Below are positions 1 to 11,362 of a stretch of 64,000 nucleotides of DNA, in pieces. Position numbers and translations under genes: made by a program. The first letter of the stretch is position 1. Each line of letters begins with the position of its first letter. The DNA is taken from contig JANTQF010000182.1 in NCBI GenBank assembly GCA_032988165.1, positions 1-64,000 on the forward strand, read 5' to 3'. The notes beneath the pieces were generated by a model. It was given only the letters and a program-made list of their open reading frames with translations. It had not been told where the DNA came from and searched no databases. The DNA is from Emmonsiellopsis sp. PD_33 (Eukaryota; Ascomycota; Eurotiomycetes; Onygenales; Ajellomycetaceae).

Positions 1-111
1 GGGGCGGCGGGGTTGGAGGTCTTGTCCGGGTGGATTAGGAGGGACTTTTTGCGGTATTGGATTTTTATGTCTTTCTCTGTGACGCCCGGTTGGAGGTCGA
101 GGACTGAGTAG
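1..111 (-). CDS. J-domain protein, DNAJC8/Spf31-like (partial)
   Basis: Reading the minus strand from about 111 down to the window edge gives an in-frame J-domain segment: YSVLDLQPGV, then IQYRKKSLLIHPDK with the HPD motif that stimulates Hsp70 ATPase, then TSNPAAP. The wording around HPD resembles the DNAJC8/Spf31 group of nuclear, splicing-associated J proteins; that assignment is from family knowledge. A 3' splice site (cccacag) precedes the segment at 115-112, so this is an internal exon. The gene continues left beyond the window. Its upstream exon should lie to the right, but I found no matching exon there, and a dioxygenase fragment on the opposite strand starts only 116 bp away. Domain call is good, subfamily is moderate. 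Confidence 0.7.
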
Positions 112-227
112 CTGTGGGGAAGTTAGGGACAAAAACGAAAGAAGGACAGTAATAAAAACTCATCGAAAAACAATTTCAAAATTCAGACCAACCCCTGAAA
201 GCCCCCTATGCATCTCATGGGCCACAG

Positions 228-601
228 TTCAAAAGTCCTTTGACGCCCAGACGGGCAGCCAGCACGCTGTATACCACTACTCCCGCTCAGACAGGGACAA
301 GCACCTCTCCGACACGCTTAGCGCGCAAGCGGAGCGGATCTCCGCCGGCCACACCACACCTGCCAGCCAAGAGACATGCTCGTTCGTCTGCCACGTCAAG
401 GAGGGCGAGGGTTCCACGAGCATCAAAGCCCCCAATGGCAACGAGACAACCATCAACTGGGCCGCAAGGGATACCTTTGTGGTCCCTGCGTGGTCGGAGG
501 TGAAGCATTCGGTTAGCGGTGCTGGTGATGCCTATTTGTTTGCAGTTAATGATCGGCCGATGGTGGAGTCGCTGGGGCTGTTTAGGAGGGCTTCCGGGTA
601 G
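228..601 (+). CDS. Gentisate 1,2-dioxygenase-like cupin, C-terminal fragment
   Basis: The open frame ending at the TAG at 599-601 translates to the end of a bicupin ring-cleaving dioxygenase. Visible blocks are RDTFVVPAWSEVKHSV, DAYLFAVNDRPM and ESLGLFRR, which match the second cupin barrel and tail of gentisate 1,2-dioxygenase; the enzyme opens gentisate to maleylpyruvate with Fe(II). Only about 124 residues are present, against about 350 in complete enzymes, and the first, iron-binding cupin is not in the window. A possible 3' splice site (cacag) ends at 227. The frame stays open upstream to 83 without an ATG and crosses the opposite-strand J-domain exon, so a full-length gene cannot fit. 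It is either a pseudogene remnant or cut by a rearrangement or assembly join. The family is likely; gentisate as substrate is inferred. Confidence 0.6.
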
Positions 602-1536
602 GATTTGGTGAGTGGGTGTTGGCTAGAGGGTTGGTGGGGAGTTGGTAGCTGGAAGAGCGGAATGGATGCGCGGGCTGTGAATGATTCCTTTTTTATGTCG
701 ATGGCCTGGCTGGCTGGGTGGCGGAATGACGATGTTCGCGCGTATATATACAGCAGTTATTTCTCCCCATGTTGTGCTGCTGATGATGAATGATATGATT
801 CTCATGATATTTTTGACCCCCTAACCGCTTTATACATGTTTTCTCTCAGAGTTTCGTTCTGTCATCTTCCTGTTCAAATTGGGGTGGAATTCCATCCATT
901 CCGCTGAACACCCGCCATCCCAAATCCTATTCCGGGCATTTCGGTGTCCGTCCCCCTTGGCACCCAATTGGCAAGTGCCGAACACCAACGCCGAAGCCCA
1001 CCTCGACCCCGAACGCAATCCCCAACAATGGAGAGGTTGGCATCAAAAGTGAAGTCGGGATTAGCTTGTCCTCATGCTTGTCCTCTTGAGCTAAGAGCGT
1101 CTGTGTTATTACATACATAACCTACAATTTCGCCTAGTCATCGATAGTAGGCATGAAAGTTGAAAGTTGAGAATAGACTACGGCTTTTTTCGCCCCCTGG
1201 ACCCACAACACTCACTTCCAGCCTCCAATTTCCGCGCTTTCCGCTTTATCAAATTCTAGATTTCAGGGGCGCTGCTTACGCCTCCATTTTTACTTCATAG
1301 AGTGTACAACGTTTCCCGTTTACCGGGAAGCAATAACGGGATACGGGATAAGAGAATAGATGCGTCAGTGGAAAAGATATCTCACAAGAAGGCAAGGCAC
1401 AGAGCGCAAAAAAAAAAAAAAAAGATCGAAGAAGACAATATTGTGTGAAAAATATTATCTCCTTCTCTCGCGAAATGTATATTAAAATTTGGTATATCTA
1501 TAGAACAATAACACACATAAACAACCCGAAATGTAT
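602..1536. other. Intergenic, convergent 3' regions
   Basis: This stretch lies between the ends of the dioxygenase fragment and the MFS transporter. It holds an A15 tract near 1410. Short open frames on both strands lack coding character. I see no gene here. Confidence 0.6.
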
Positions 1537-3206
1537 CTATGCAGCCCTTGTCCTGACAAACTGCAGCACAGCAATAGGAGCCAGAGCAAATACCACGATA
1601 AGACCACACATCAGGCCAGCAGAGCCTGCAAAATTGAACGTCTCGAACATGTATGGGAAATAGAATGGGCCGACCTAATAGTTTTGAAATTAGCACCAAG
1701 TAACCACACAGAGATAATGAAAAGGGGAGAGAATCTTACAAATCCAATCTCCTGCCGGAAAACATTGATAAACACCCCAACATCCGACGATCTCTCCCGA
1801 TGGCACTCAACAGCAAACGAAATCAATGCCGTGGTGATGATCTGGTTTCCGAAACTCGCGATCGCGGCCCCAACCAGAGGAGTTACGTTGAACACGCCAT
1901 TATCCGCCTGTTGGATTCGGATGCCCCAAACCAAAAGGCCAACAATCACCGTCAGGAAACCGACGTATGAGCTCCAGAGGCGATTTGCAGGGTTCTTCTT
2001 GCCCGTCCAGCGCTCGTACTGTTGCAGGAACATGCTGGTAAGCGGCGCAGCAGACATCTCACCAATAACCGAACCGATTATGATAGAGATGAATAGTAGT
2101 CCAACCTGCTGCGCATCCAGGTTGTATCGCGTTCCAAACACGCTGGGCATTTCGACGACGATGACGATGTTGGCGTAACAGAAAATGATGGCGTAGGAGA
2201 GGGCGGGAATCACGACGTCAACGTAGCGAGCGAGACTGAAGGGTGCAACGATCCCGCTGAAGCTTAAGGGGGCAGATCCTATACGACGAGGGATAAGGCC
2301 CGTTTTTGGCAGAGTTGCGCCGTTCATCACTTCCTCGCGAGGGAAGAGAGTTTCGGCACCGAAGGCAATATAGACGACTAATTGGACAAAGTTGAGGATG
2401 GCGAAAATCCAGAAGATCCAGGTAAAGCCGATGTGTTTGGTGACGAAGCCCATGAAGAAGGGACCACTGGGTACTCCGAGTGTAAGCAGGAGAGTCCACC
2501 ATCCCATCTTCCTAGCACGTTCTTCATTGAAGAATAGCTCCGTGATTACGCCGCTCCCAATCCCAAGGGGAGGAGAGATGCAAACTGCTGTCAAGGCACG
2601 AGTCGTTATCTGGGTAGCCCAGGATGTGCACTTCGCTCCTCCGATATTGCACAACATTGCGCCGAAAACCGACATCACGAAGACAGGTCTCCGGCCAAAT
2701 CTTGCAGCGATAGGGTTCCAGAAAAAAGGAACCACACCGAGAACTGCGATCTACTCGTGAGCACCGACCAGGAATTAGCAAATATACAACCGATAATATC
2801 ATTGCATGTTGGACCACTGGAAGAGAGAACTCACCTGGATAGACGTTAAGTAGGCAGACTTGTGTATATCAGTGCCGTAAGCCTCCGCAAAACCCTCATA
2901 TGCAGGAACAATGCCAGCAGCCATGAAGGTTGCTATCATAGAATGGAACGCAACCATGAGAACTTGGACATTCTTCTTCCATTGAGGCCAATTGAGCGGA
3001 TCCTCAGGGTGCATGGACGGTAGAGGATTCAGGTCCAACCTGCCATGGCGAGCCAACAGATATTCACGGTGAGCATCGCTCAACTGTGGCTCCTCTGGAG
3101 CCCTTTCCAAATGAATTGACGCCTCGGGGCTTTCAGCCTTCCCCTTTTCAAGGGTGCTGTCTGACTCAGACTGGCTCGACGAGATCGGCTCGTTTTTGAA
3201 GGACAT
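1537..3206 (-). CDS. MFS transporter, DHA1 (TPO-like) family
   Basis: Three exons: 3206-2835, 2750-1740 and 1674-1537, with introns 2834-2751 and 1739-1675; all junctions are phase 0 and give 506 aa. The N-terminus is a charged cytoplasmic tail of about 80 residues followed by the DPLNWPQWKK signature typical of fungal DHA1 drug/polyamine:H+ antiporters. The loop after the second membrane segment has the ARFGRRPVFV motif of the major facilitator superfamily, and hydrophobic segments continue to a short RTRAA tail. A start at 3242 would add 12 residues; 3206 was chosen because the charged tail begins there. It is transcribed divergently from the FAD monooxygenase at 3908, which suggests uptake or export of that enzyme's substrate or product. 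The real substrate cannot be read from sequence. Confidence 0.88.
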
Positions 3207-3907
3207 TGTGAAACGGGGAGGAGTTGATATGAAGCTCGTCAAAGCCGTAAAAGGAATGTCCGACTTCTAGGCTATAAAATCTGGGGTTTTTCTCGCCCTT
3301 TTTAAACATTCTGGGGCGCCCCAGAAAACCCAGCGGAAAGGTAGGCTGTCCCCATGGGCATTCCCCATGGGGACAGTCGTGTGTGCGGAACCCATACCGC
3401 TATTCTCTCGGAAACATGTTGTGGATGACCTGTGATAAAATTTCTCAGAATTATTGGATGGACCCACGACACCTCTAGTCATTATAAAGGACTTTTTAGT
3501 TTTTGGAGTTACCTTGAAGTTTTCTCCACATTTCCACATCCATCCTTCGATGAATAATCACGTCGGTTTCGGGATGCATCCCGAAGGAGGGTTCGGGACT
3601 GTCCGAATTTTAATGCGGGGAATACCAGATCTCAAGCCGAGTGGTCACCCTTGGGGTCATTGGAAGTGTAGAGCTTTGTGAATTGCCGACACGTGTATAC
3701 GAGATAGGCGACATTTTCTCCGTAGGTATATAGATTTAAAAATGCACTGGATGCCTTGGATGATAGCGCCTCTCTGAGAACGAACGAATATTCGAATCCG
3801 TTAATTATTCACCATACCCGTCATTTTTATACTTAATCTGACACCCGCCAACCTGAGGAAACAATACACATACATACCTCTCTAGCAGGTTCTGCTTATC
3901 ATCAAGC
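3207..3907. promoter_or_regulatory. Bidirectional promoter with palindromes and CGG/CCG dyads
   Basis: This 701-bp region separates the divergent MFS and monooxygenase genes. It contains an 18-bp perfect palindrome at 3309-3326 (TTCTGGGGCGCCCCAGAA), a 13-bp inverted repeat with 5-bp spacer at 3346-3376, CGG-N8-CCG at 3386-3399, an 18-bp perfect palindrome at 3568-3585 (TTCGGGATGCATCCCGAA, also CGG-N8-CCG), and TTCGG-N6-CCGAA at 3592-3607. A CACGTG box lies at 3690-3695. Zn2Cys6 regulators commonly bind CGG/CCG dyads, so these are candidate operators; which factor binds is unknown. Confidence 0.6.
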
Positions 3908-5458
3908 ATGCCTACCGCGGAACGATCCTCCTTTAAAGTTATAATTGTTGGCGGAGGACTTGGTGGGCTTGGAGCTGCCATAGGCCTTGCGCGCAAGGGC
4001 CACAAGGTAACCGTTCTTGAAGCTGCTCCTCAGTTGAATGAAGTTGGGGCCGGCATCCAGATTCCACCTAATAGCAGCCGGGTCCTCGCCGAATATGGAT
4101 TGACGGAGAAGTTCCATAAAAAGGCAGTGTGGCCTAGGAGTATCATCTTTAGGCGATATGAGAGCGGCAAGGTTATTGGCTCGACACCCCTTGACCCCGA
4201 GATGACGGAAAAATATGGCTATCCGTAGGCGACCAGGGCACCGCATTCTTGTGGGATATGATAGAGGCTGACAAAATAAAAGATACTGGCTAATCCACCG
4301 CGCAGACTACCTACAGCTCCTGTACGAAGGAAGCCAGGAGGTAGGAGTGGAGGTCTTGCTGGGCTCCCCTGTTGATTACGTCGACCAAGCAGCTCCGGCT
4401 GTAATATTGAACGACGGACGCAGATATGAAGCCGATCTGGTTATTGGAGCTGATGGTTTGTTAATCCATATCTGCTAAGTTGTGTTTAAGGTATGCGTTG
4501 ACTAGATGTGCAGGCATTCGATCAAGAACGAGAAGAGCAGTGATCCCAAGCAAGGAAGTGGAAACGAATGACTCCCCGAACTGCGCATACCGAGCCACAG
4601 TACCTGCTGCCTTGATGAATGCCGACGATGATATCAAACATCTGATGATTGACCCCAATGCTAACTGTTGGATTGGCCATAATCACCACATCATGGCATA
4701 TCCAATTCGACAAGGCGAACTATATAATCTCGTCCTTTCGCATCCAGGAAAAGCGGCAGTCGGCAAATGGAACGAGCCAGGAAACTTGGAGGAGATGAAA
4801 TCTCACTACGCGAATTTCGACCCCATAATCCAGAAGGTATTGACACTGGTGGGTGGCTGTTTGAAATGGAAACTTGCGGACCTGCCACCCCTTCCGAACT
4901 GGGTCAGTGCCGGCGGAAAGGTCGTGCTAATCGGCGACGCGGCGCATGCTATGGTCCCATATCTTGCTCAGGTAAAGCATATGTTTTTCTAGCAACTTGT
5001 TTCTTTTCTAAATGCTAATCGGCATAAAGGGGGCTGCCGCCTCGATCGAGGACGGTGCTGCCCTGGCTGAATGCCTGGATCGAGCGGCAAGCACCAAAGA
5101 TATCCCCAGGGTCATTCGGGCCTTCGAAACAATCCGGAAACCACGGTGCGAAAGAATCCAATCTGGTGCTCTTGCCAATGGGTATATTTGGCATATGCCA
5201 GACGGAGAGGAGCAAATCCTTCGGGACAAGGCAATGAAGCAGGAAATGGACAAGAGTGAGGACCGCGATCCAGTTTCGAACCCCAACCAATGGTCCGATG
5301 ACGAATTCCAACCCTGGTTATTTGGGCACAACGCTTTCGATTATGTAGGATTTCGCATCCCCAATTTCATTCGGTATATATGCTAACAGATACTTTGTTA
5401 GACAAACCAAATGTTGGATGTTATTCTCCAACAGTCCCGCCAGAAAAATCAGGCGTAA
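3908..5458 (+). CDS. Group A FAD-dependent monooxygenase, salicylate hydroxylase-like
   Basis: Five exons: 3908-4224, 4283-4455, 4514-4971, 5030-5344 and 5402-5458; introns are 56-58 nt and the product is 439 aa, the usual length for single-component flavin aromatic hydroxylases. The N-terminal dinucleotide fold is VIIVGGGLGGLGAAIGLA (about residues 11-28); the DG motif sits at the exon 2/3 join (GADGIRSRTR), and the second FAD motif VVLIGDAAHAM is near residue 300, followed by QGAAASIEDGAALAECL. The family uses NAD(P)H and O2 to hydroxylate an aromatic ring. Its neighbours, a divergent MFS transporter and a gentisate dioxygenase fragment, suggest a hydroxybenzoate or salicylate substrate, but this is inference. 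No membrane segment or organelle signal is seen, so it is probably cytosolic. Confidence 0.9.
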
Positions 5459-8300
5459 AGTGCCATGACGTTATGAGATAATAGTGCCTCTATGGGCCAC
5501 CAACGAGGGACTTCTCTTGACTTGGGATATGCGCCATCTTCACGATGTTAACTTGAGGCCATTTCCCCCGTTCCGTTGGAAAAGATCCATTTTTTGTTTG
5601 GGAAATCCTATATCGACTAGATGACAATATAAACAACTCTTCATTTACACTCCGTGTTGGTCACGCTGGGAATGACAATTGGAGATTAATCCATCGTCAC
5701 TGGCATTAATGGATAAATGGAATCGAATCACATGATCACTAGACACATGCATGTATCAGCAGCCGTGGAATGTTCGAATTGGCCTGGAACGAATTCATAC
5801 TGCCACGAAAATTCCATGTTCAGATGCATATGAGGGCTGTGGTCCAGAATATCCTGATGCACAGTCCGCCCCATCGATCTTCAACCCAACCATCTATGGG
5901 AATCTGTAGGGTGTGACGCAAGAATGGATCGAATCAGCCCACCAACGTTTTATTGCCCCTCCACAGAAATTTAAAAAATAGCGGAGGGGGGTGGTTGCCT
6001 AGTTGACCCAAACCAACAAACATGGAGATATGGTTGAGATAAGGACAACATCGCTGAAAACTGCTTGATCCCTGCAGTCGAGGGGCCCATTTCGTGAAAA
6101 CCAAAATGGATGCACAGATTTCCTTGAGATTTCGACGCCTGTGTAGATGTTGCTCCAATAAGGAAATGATTCCTAGATCTGTAGCCCACAGGCCATAATT
6201 GTCCAACAGGGGGTAAATTGACCTGTAGGAATTAAGAAAGAGAACAAGGGTTTGTTACTTGCCGGAAGGCTGTGGGTATAGATTTACCTGTAGCTTGGGA
6301 TATTAATAACAAGATGAATCGTTAATCCGGGATTAAGATTCCGTATCGTGAGATATTTGAATGGCTGTATCTCTCAAAGAAAGCCCTCCATTGGGGGTTA
6401 TGCTGGACGTCAAGCCGTAGAATCGTTGATTCACTCCATGCTTAAATCTGCACGCTTCAAAAGACCAGCAAATAGATGACAACAGTCATCGTACTTGAGC
6501 TTGGCGACATATGCAGCGGGAAGGGCCAAAAGAATTAGGTGACTCATCCCACTTCCCACAAGCACAATGTACGCCAGCAGATTTGAAACTGGCAATGCAG
6601 CATGAAAGTGGTACCGTCGTATCTTCTGAACAAAAGACAGGGCGCCTGTGGACAGATTGCCATGAAAGAGGAAAAGTTTTATCCTTTCGCATAATTTTCC
6701 ATAGCATAGAAATGTGTATGGAGTTGGAAGACGGATCCGAGTGCTTAAAAATAGGCTCATAAAAGCCAACCACGGACGATGACAGACAGACAGTGTCGCA
6801 AATTTTGATTTCGGAAAGTCGGGCAAGCAGGTAACATGGGTATTTCGGAAGGGAAGGATAAAAGCGTTAAGTGGTGTCGCGAAATATGGCACCACCACTC
6901 TTCTCACTGAATCCCTTTCGCCAAATCGAGCCTCATGCAATTTTCCCCCCCTTGGATGGTCTTTTCCGTTTTCCAACCTTCGTTTGGCAACTCCTTTTCT
7001 GCATCGGATGCAAGCTCTGTGATCGTTGGTAGACGGGCGCAGGATAGATCGGTTTGCGACCGTAGAGTTCGGGCGCCTGCAGCAAAGCAGGCAGGCACTG
7101 TATTTGTGCTCAAAAAGGGATGTAGTGGTTGCGCAGCAAATCTCAGCAACAACCCAAGCTCGGTACACAGTTTGTCAAGAACTCAAAATCTTTGTGTCAA
7201 ATCTCCCAGCCTTGTGATGTGAAATGAGAACTGATCCCCCTCCATCGTCTTTCACAGCCCCTGGTTTGTGGTATTGCCAATCAGCCTTGTCGACTGCACC
7301 TAGTCGTAGGCAGCAGCTGGCAACAGCTGCACTAAGGATGTTGGAAGATGGCCTCTGAAGTGGGATTCGCCAGGAGGATGTGGTAAAATCGAACCGTGCG
7401 TCTGGCCTCAGCTCATTCCGGTCAGTCGTGGAGTTGACGTCCAAGATAGTCCTGGATCGAGCAGCTGGTGGATGCTGGACACGGAGGAAGAATCCTCAAC
7501 AGGAACGCGACCATTACATCGAAAATCATGTGAAAAGGACTGCTCGCGCCAGGGTGGAAGCAAGCTGGCTTCCGACAGGTGCGTGTGCCAAGTGGAGGTA
7601 CATAGGCCAGCCAAATGGAAGACAAGATAACAGACGCGCCAAGAAGAAGCAGGAGGTCTCCTTTGTTCCAGATGTCGCGTCATAAAGCAGCAACCAGCCA
7701 GGATACACGTCCAACTCTGGGTGATGAGCGGCAGTCGTTCGAGGATGGCCCGACAGGATGCTGGTGATTGGCGCAGGCTGTGTGAAGGGGTATTTCATCA
7801 CAAAACCGTAACAAAACAGCATCTTCTGGGGCGGAAAGGGCGGGCCTGGCACGGCCGAGGAAGCATGATTACGCCGCATTACGTGGAACAAAAGGGGCCG
7901 ACGCTGTGATTGTATCGGAGTTATCTAGGCAGTGTGGGTCTGACTCATTCGCCGCGGTCCAATCCGCAAAAAGGAGTGGCAAGACAAGGACGAAATGATG
8001 GGAGCAAGGAAGCAGTTGGTGGGGTTGGAAAGGGCGATGATTGGCCTGACTGGCGCTCCTGCTGGCCGGATCCAATAACCACGGGCGAGGCGTGGACGAG
8101 GGTTTCCTAGCGCAGCGGCAATTGGCTGGATGATCGAGCAGAGACTTCCACTTGGGTCCAAAGGGTGACGCCGCCTGAAGGCGCAATGCGCAATGGGCCA
8201 ATCCCAGGACGGCGCTGGGCGGCCCTGGACTGCCGCACCATGGCTGCTGTGGCGAGCGCCGTGGGCATAGTGGGCATAAGCCAGGCGGCGGTAGGAATCA
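5459..8300. other. Gene-poor region between monooxygenase and TBP promoter
   Basis: I find no supported gene here. The longest open frame is on the minus strand (7168-6431, 245 codons), but it begins at GTG, is rich in Cys and Arg, and resembles nothing I know. The stretch from about 7,000 on becomes GC-rich and probably belongs to the TBP promoter. Confidence 0.5.
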
Positions 8301-8307
8301 GTCGCAG

Positions 8308-8315
8308 TATAAAAG
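8308..8315 (+). promoter_or_regulatory. TATA box candidate upstream of TBP gene
   Basis: The sequence TATAAAAG is a canonical TATA element. It is followed by a pyrimidine-rich run of about 100 bp (8,385-8,470), as is common around fungal transcription starts. It lies about 1.1 kb before the TBP start codon, which would imply a leader of about 1 kb (8,340-9,428) that is CT-rich and holds no recognised gene. Confidence 0.45.
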
Positions 8316-9428
8316 CAGGCGTCCTCCCACTTTCTGGTTCCCCTTTGGAATCCTGCTTTGGTCTTGGCATCGTCCGGAACGTCATCACACCCTTCTCCGC
8401 CGCCCAGCCGCCTCCTTTTCCGCCCCTCTGCCCCCTCTATAGACCCCTCAACTCCCTCCCCGCCCCGCCCCTGATAATCCGTATTCAGCGCTCCCGTGAG
8501 AGGGTCGGAGCCATCATCCCACGTCTCAGTCCCCTAAGCGCGACAGAGACTGTTGGTTGCTAGGAATTGTTTAGAGAAAGCGTCGCATTTTCTATAAAAA
8601 AGGAGAAAAGAAAGAAAAAAAATTACTTATCATAGGTTCTTGTCGCCGGGAACCGTTTCGCTCCTTCAACGTTGCTCAGTTAGATCTGAATAATTAATTC
8701 GTCTTCCGTTGGTATTTGTTTGCCGCTGTGTGTGTCCCGCTGTTTGTGCTTGCATTCACTGCAACGCTGTCTGGTGACTGCCTCGTGAAGCTCTGCTCTC
8801 CTTCGCAATCCTTTTCTGCTGCGGCCTCGTCCTCCGGCTAGAATCTTCCGACTGCTTTGTCGAGGCTCTCTGGTACTGTCTCGATCATATCGGTCTGTCT
8901 CGTCGCGGCTCTTCCTCTCACCCCGGACCAGCCCCCACGGACACGGAATATCTCGACGGTTCCTGCTGCTTCATCCGATTGCGAGACGCGCGGAGGAGTC
9001 TCTTGGCGACATCCGGCATCATTGCACCCGTTGGTTGAGACTGTCTGGCTGTTGTAGGGGGAGACATTGAGTTGTTCATCTCCCAGCACTCACACCGGTA
9101 CGGAACATCTGTTGTCGCGCAGAGCCGCAACCTCCCCTTCACTGCGGCAACACCCCAGCCACAAAAAGAACTTCCTGCACCCGCCATCTTCCTCTTTCAT
9201 TTGCATGTTGGTGGCTGGCAAAAGAACTCACATCTCCGCCCTGCTTGTTTGATTTGTTCTATCTTCCGTTCCTTTGAGCTCAATTTCCCCTGAGCAGCCT
9301 CTCACTACAATCTCTTCTGCTGCGTTTACAGTCGAGTTCTAACGCCCTCCGCTCCAGATATACAGGTCGTTCTACAGCCAGATTCATCTTTCTACACCCT
9401 TATAACCTTGGGTTACACACTATCCAAT

Positions 9429-10443
9429 ATGGATTCCTTGACTACCCATCCGTCGACTGCGCAGCAGGCAAAGGCGTTTACCTCCCCGGCTTCGCTCTCG
9501 TTCCCTGGTGGTGCTGGCGATTTGACCCCACCATCCACAGACAAGGAACAAGGTGCCATGAATGGGTCGCAGACGAATGGCCAACAACAGGCAGGCAATA
9601 CCGCTGCTGGCAACGGGGTGACTCCCGCAACGCCTGCTGCGACTCCGGGAGCCGGTTCCGGTCCTGGAGTCAGCGGTATCGTGCCAACTTTGCAGTGAGT
9701 ATAACTCCTGGATCTCCTTCTGGTTTACCAGAATGCTGAACAGACATGATCATTCAAGAAATATTGTCGCGACGGTCAATCTCGACTGCCGGTTGGATCT
9801 GAAGACCATTGCGCTTCATGCGCGAAATGCGGAGTACAATCCAAAGGTACTGATACAATGCACCTTTTCTATCTTCTCTTGCTTCTCTTCTCGATTTGCG
9901 AGAGAGTCCTGTGGCCATGACAAAGTATGGCTAAACAAACATATTATCTAGCGTTTCGCTGCTGTCATTATGCGCATTCGTGAGCCGAAGACCACCGCCC
10001 TCATTTTTGCCTCGGGCAAAATGGTTGTTACTGGTGCCAAGTCCGAAGATGACTCCAAGCTGGCGTCGCGGAAATACGCTCGTATCATCCAGAAGCTCGG
10101 GTTCAATGCGAAGTTCACGGATTTCAAGATCCAGAATATTGTCGGCTCATGTGACATCAAGTTCCCCATTCGTTTGGAGGGCCTTGCAAGCCGACATCAC
10201 AACTTCAGCTCTTACGAACCTGAGCTCTTCCCTGGTCTGATCTATCGTATGATGAAGCCAAAGATCGTCCTTCTGATCTTCGTGAGCGGCAAGATCGTTC
10301 TTACGGGTGCCAAAGTACGAGAGGAGATCTATCAAGCTTTTGAAATGATCTACCCTGTGCTCACTGGTAAGTTTTGAGTAGAAACTGGCCCTTCTTGCCT
10401 ACTACAAGCGTACTAACGACTTTTAGACTTCCGTAAAGTGTGA
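9429..10443 (+). CDS. SPT15: TATA-box-binding protein (TBP)
   Basis: Four exons: 9429-9694, 9759-9846, 9952-10366 and 10427-10443; the last exon encodes only the C-terminal DFRKV end. The product is 261 aa. An N-terminal variable region of about 85 residues rich in Thr, Gly, Pro and Gln is followed by the conserved saddle made of two repeats: [19 protein letters not shown], then [19 protein letters not shown] in the first, and [20 protein letters not shown], then [19 protein letters not shown] in the second. TBP binds the minor groove of TATA DNA and nucleates initiation by all three nuclear RNA polymerases as part of TFIID, SL1/core factor and TFIIIB. The third intron shows a TACTAAC branch point. 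Identification is certain. Confidence 0.98.
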
Positions 10444-11362
10444 TGATCCATCACCAGCTCGCGAAATCCGCCTCCACATACAATTCACTACAACCCTTGT
10501 ATTAACAGATTTCATACCGTCCTTGCCCCTCGAAAATGGTGGCATTACAACCCCTCCAGCTTGGCGCCCATCTAATTTTCCTTGGGCTATCCCCCCAAAC
10601 ACTACTCGTCGCCGCGAAGGGAAGGACTCTTTTCCTCTTTGTTTCTCTCTTTTTAATCGTGCATTTACATGGAGTTATAGCGACCTTGTTGATTGTTTTA
10701 CATGTTTCTTTGCTCGATTCTAGTCCCAAAGAGCCTTGCATTTGTTTTCTTTTTCAAATTAGAAAAGTGCGGTTTCCACAGACCGACCTGGAGGGTGGGT
10801 GCTTCGGCGCTGTGTATTTTTTTTTTACCTTCGGTGTGGTTGGCATTTCGTCACGCGCCCTTCACCCTTTTTTCTCCTTTCATCGGCATGGACCCATTCG
10901 CACACCCTTCAACCTTCTAGATCGTGACGGGGGTTTTTATATTTTTTTCGCCCCCCCCTGTGTCTGGTCTCCTCTTCTCATCACTATTTTTTCTAGTGAT
11001 ACCCCTCCGTTTATTGCATTCAGATGGAAAGCTTGGCTTACTTCTATTTTACAAGCCTTGTGAGGGAATAAAAAAAAGGCCGATAAAATGGTGATGGATG
11101 GGATGGTTGAATGATGAATACAGCTATTTAAAAGATGTTCCAGAGGAATGGAATGGAATTGAAAGGAAGAGAAAAAAAAATGAGAAAACATTTGAATATA
11201 TCATCATCTTAGTACTATCTGTGTATTGTTGTTCTACGTATGTGAAGTGTCGTAGATATCGTCCCTGCCCCATCGCATGGCAGTTACATACATACCCCTA
11301 TGAAACCCAACCAACTCGTAGCACGGAGACCTAACACCCCCATTCTTTAACACAAACAAAAT
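10444..11362. other. Intergenic, convergent 3' regions
   Basis: This holds the 3' flank of TBP and the 3' flank of the minus-strand oxidase. It is rich in T and C runs around 10,800-11,000. No gene is seen. Confidence 0.6.

Noticed and set aside
6431..7168. 245-codon minus-strand open frame
   Set aside because: It begins at GTG, has no good ATG at its 5' end, is Cys/Arg-rich without domain patterns, and no splice model improved it.
8165..8563. 132-codon frame in TBP promoter
   Set aside because: It covers the TATA box and the GC/CT-rich promoter run; translation is Pro/Ala/Leu-rich and does not look like a protein.
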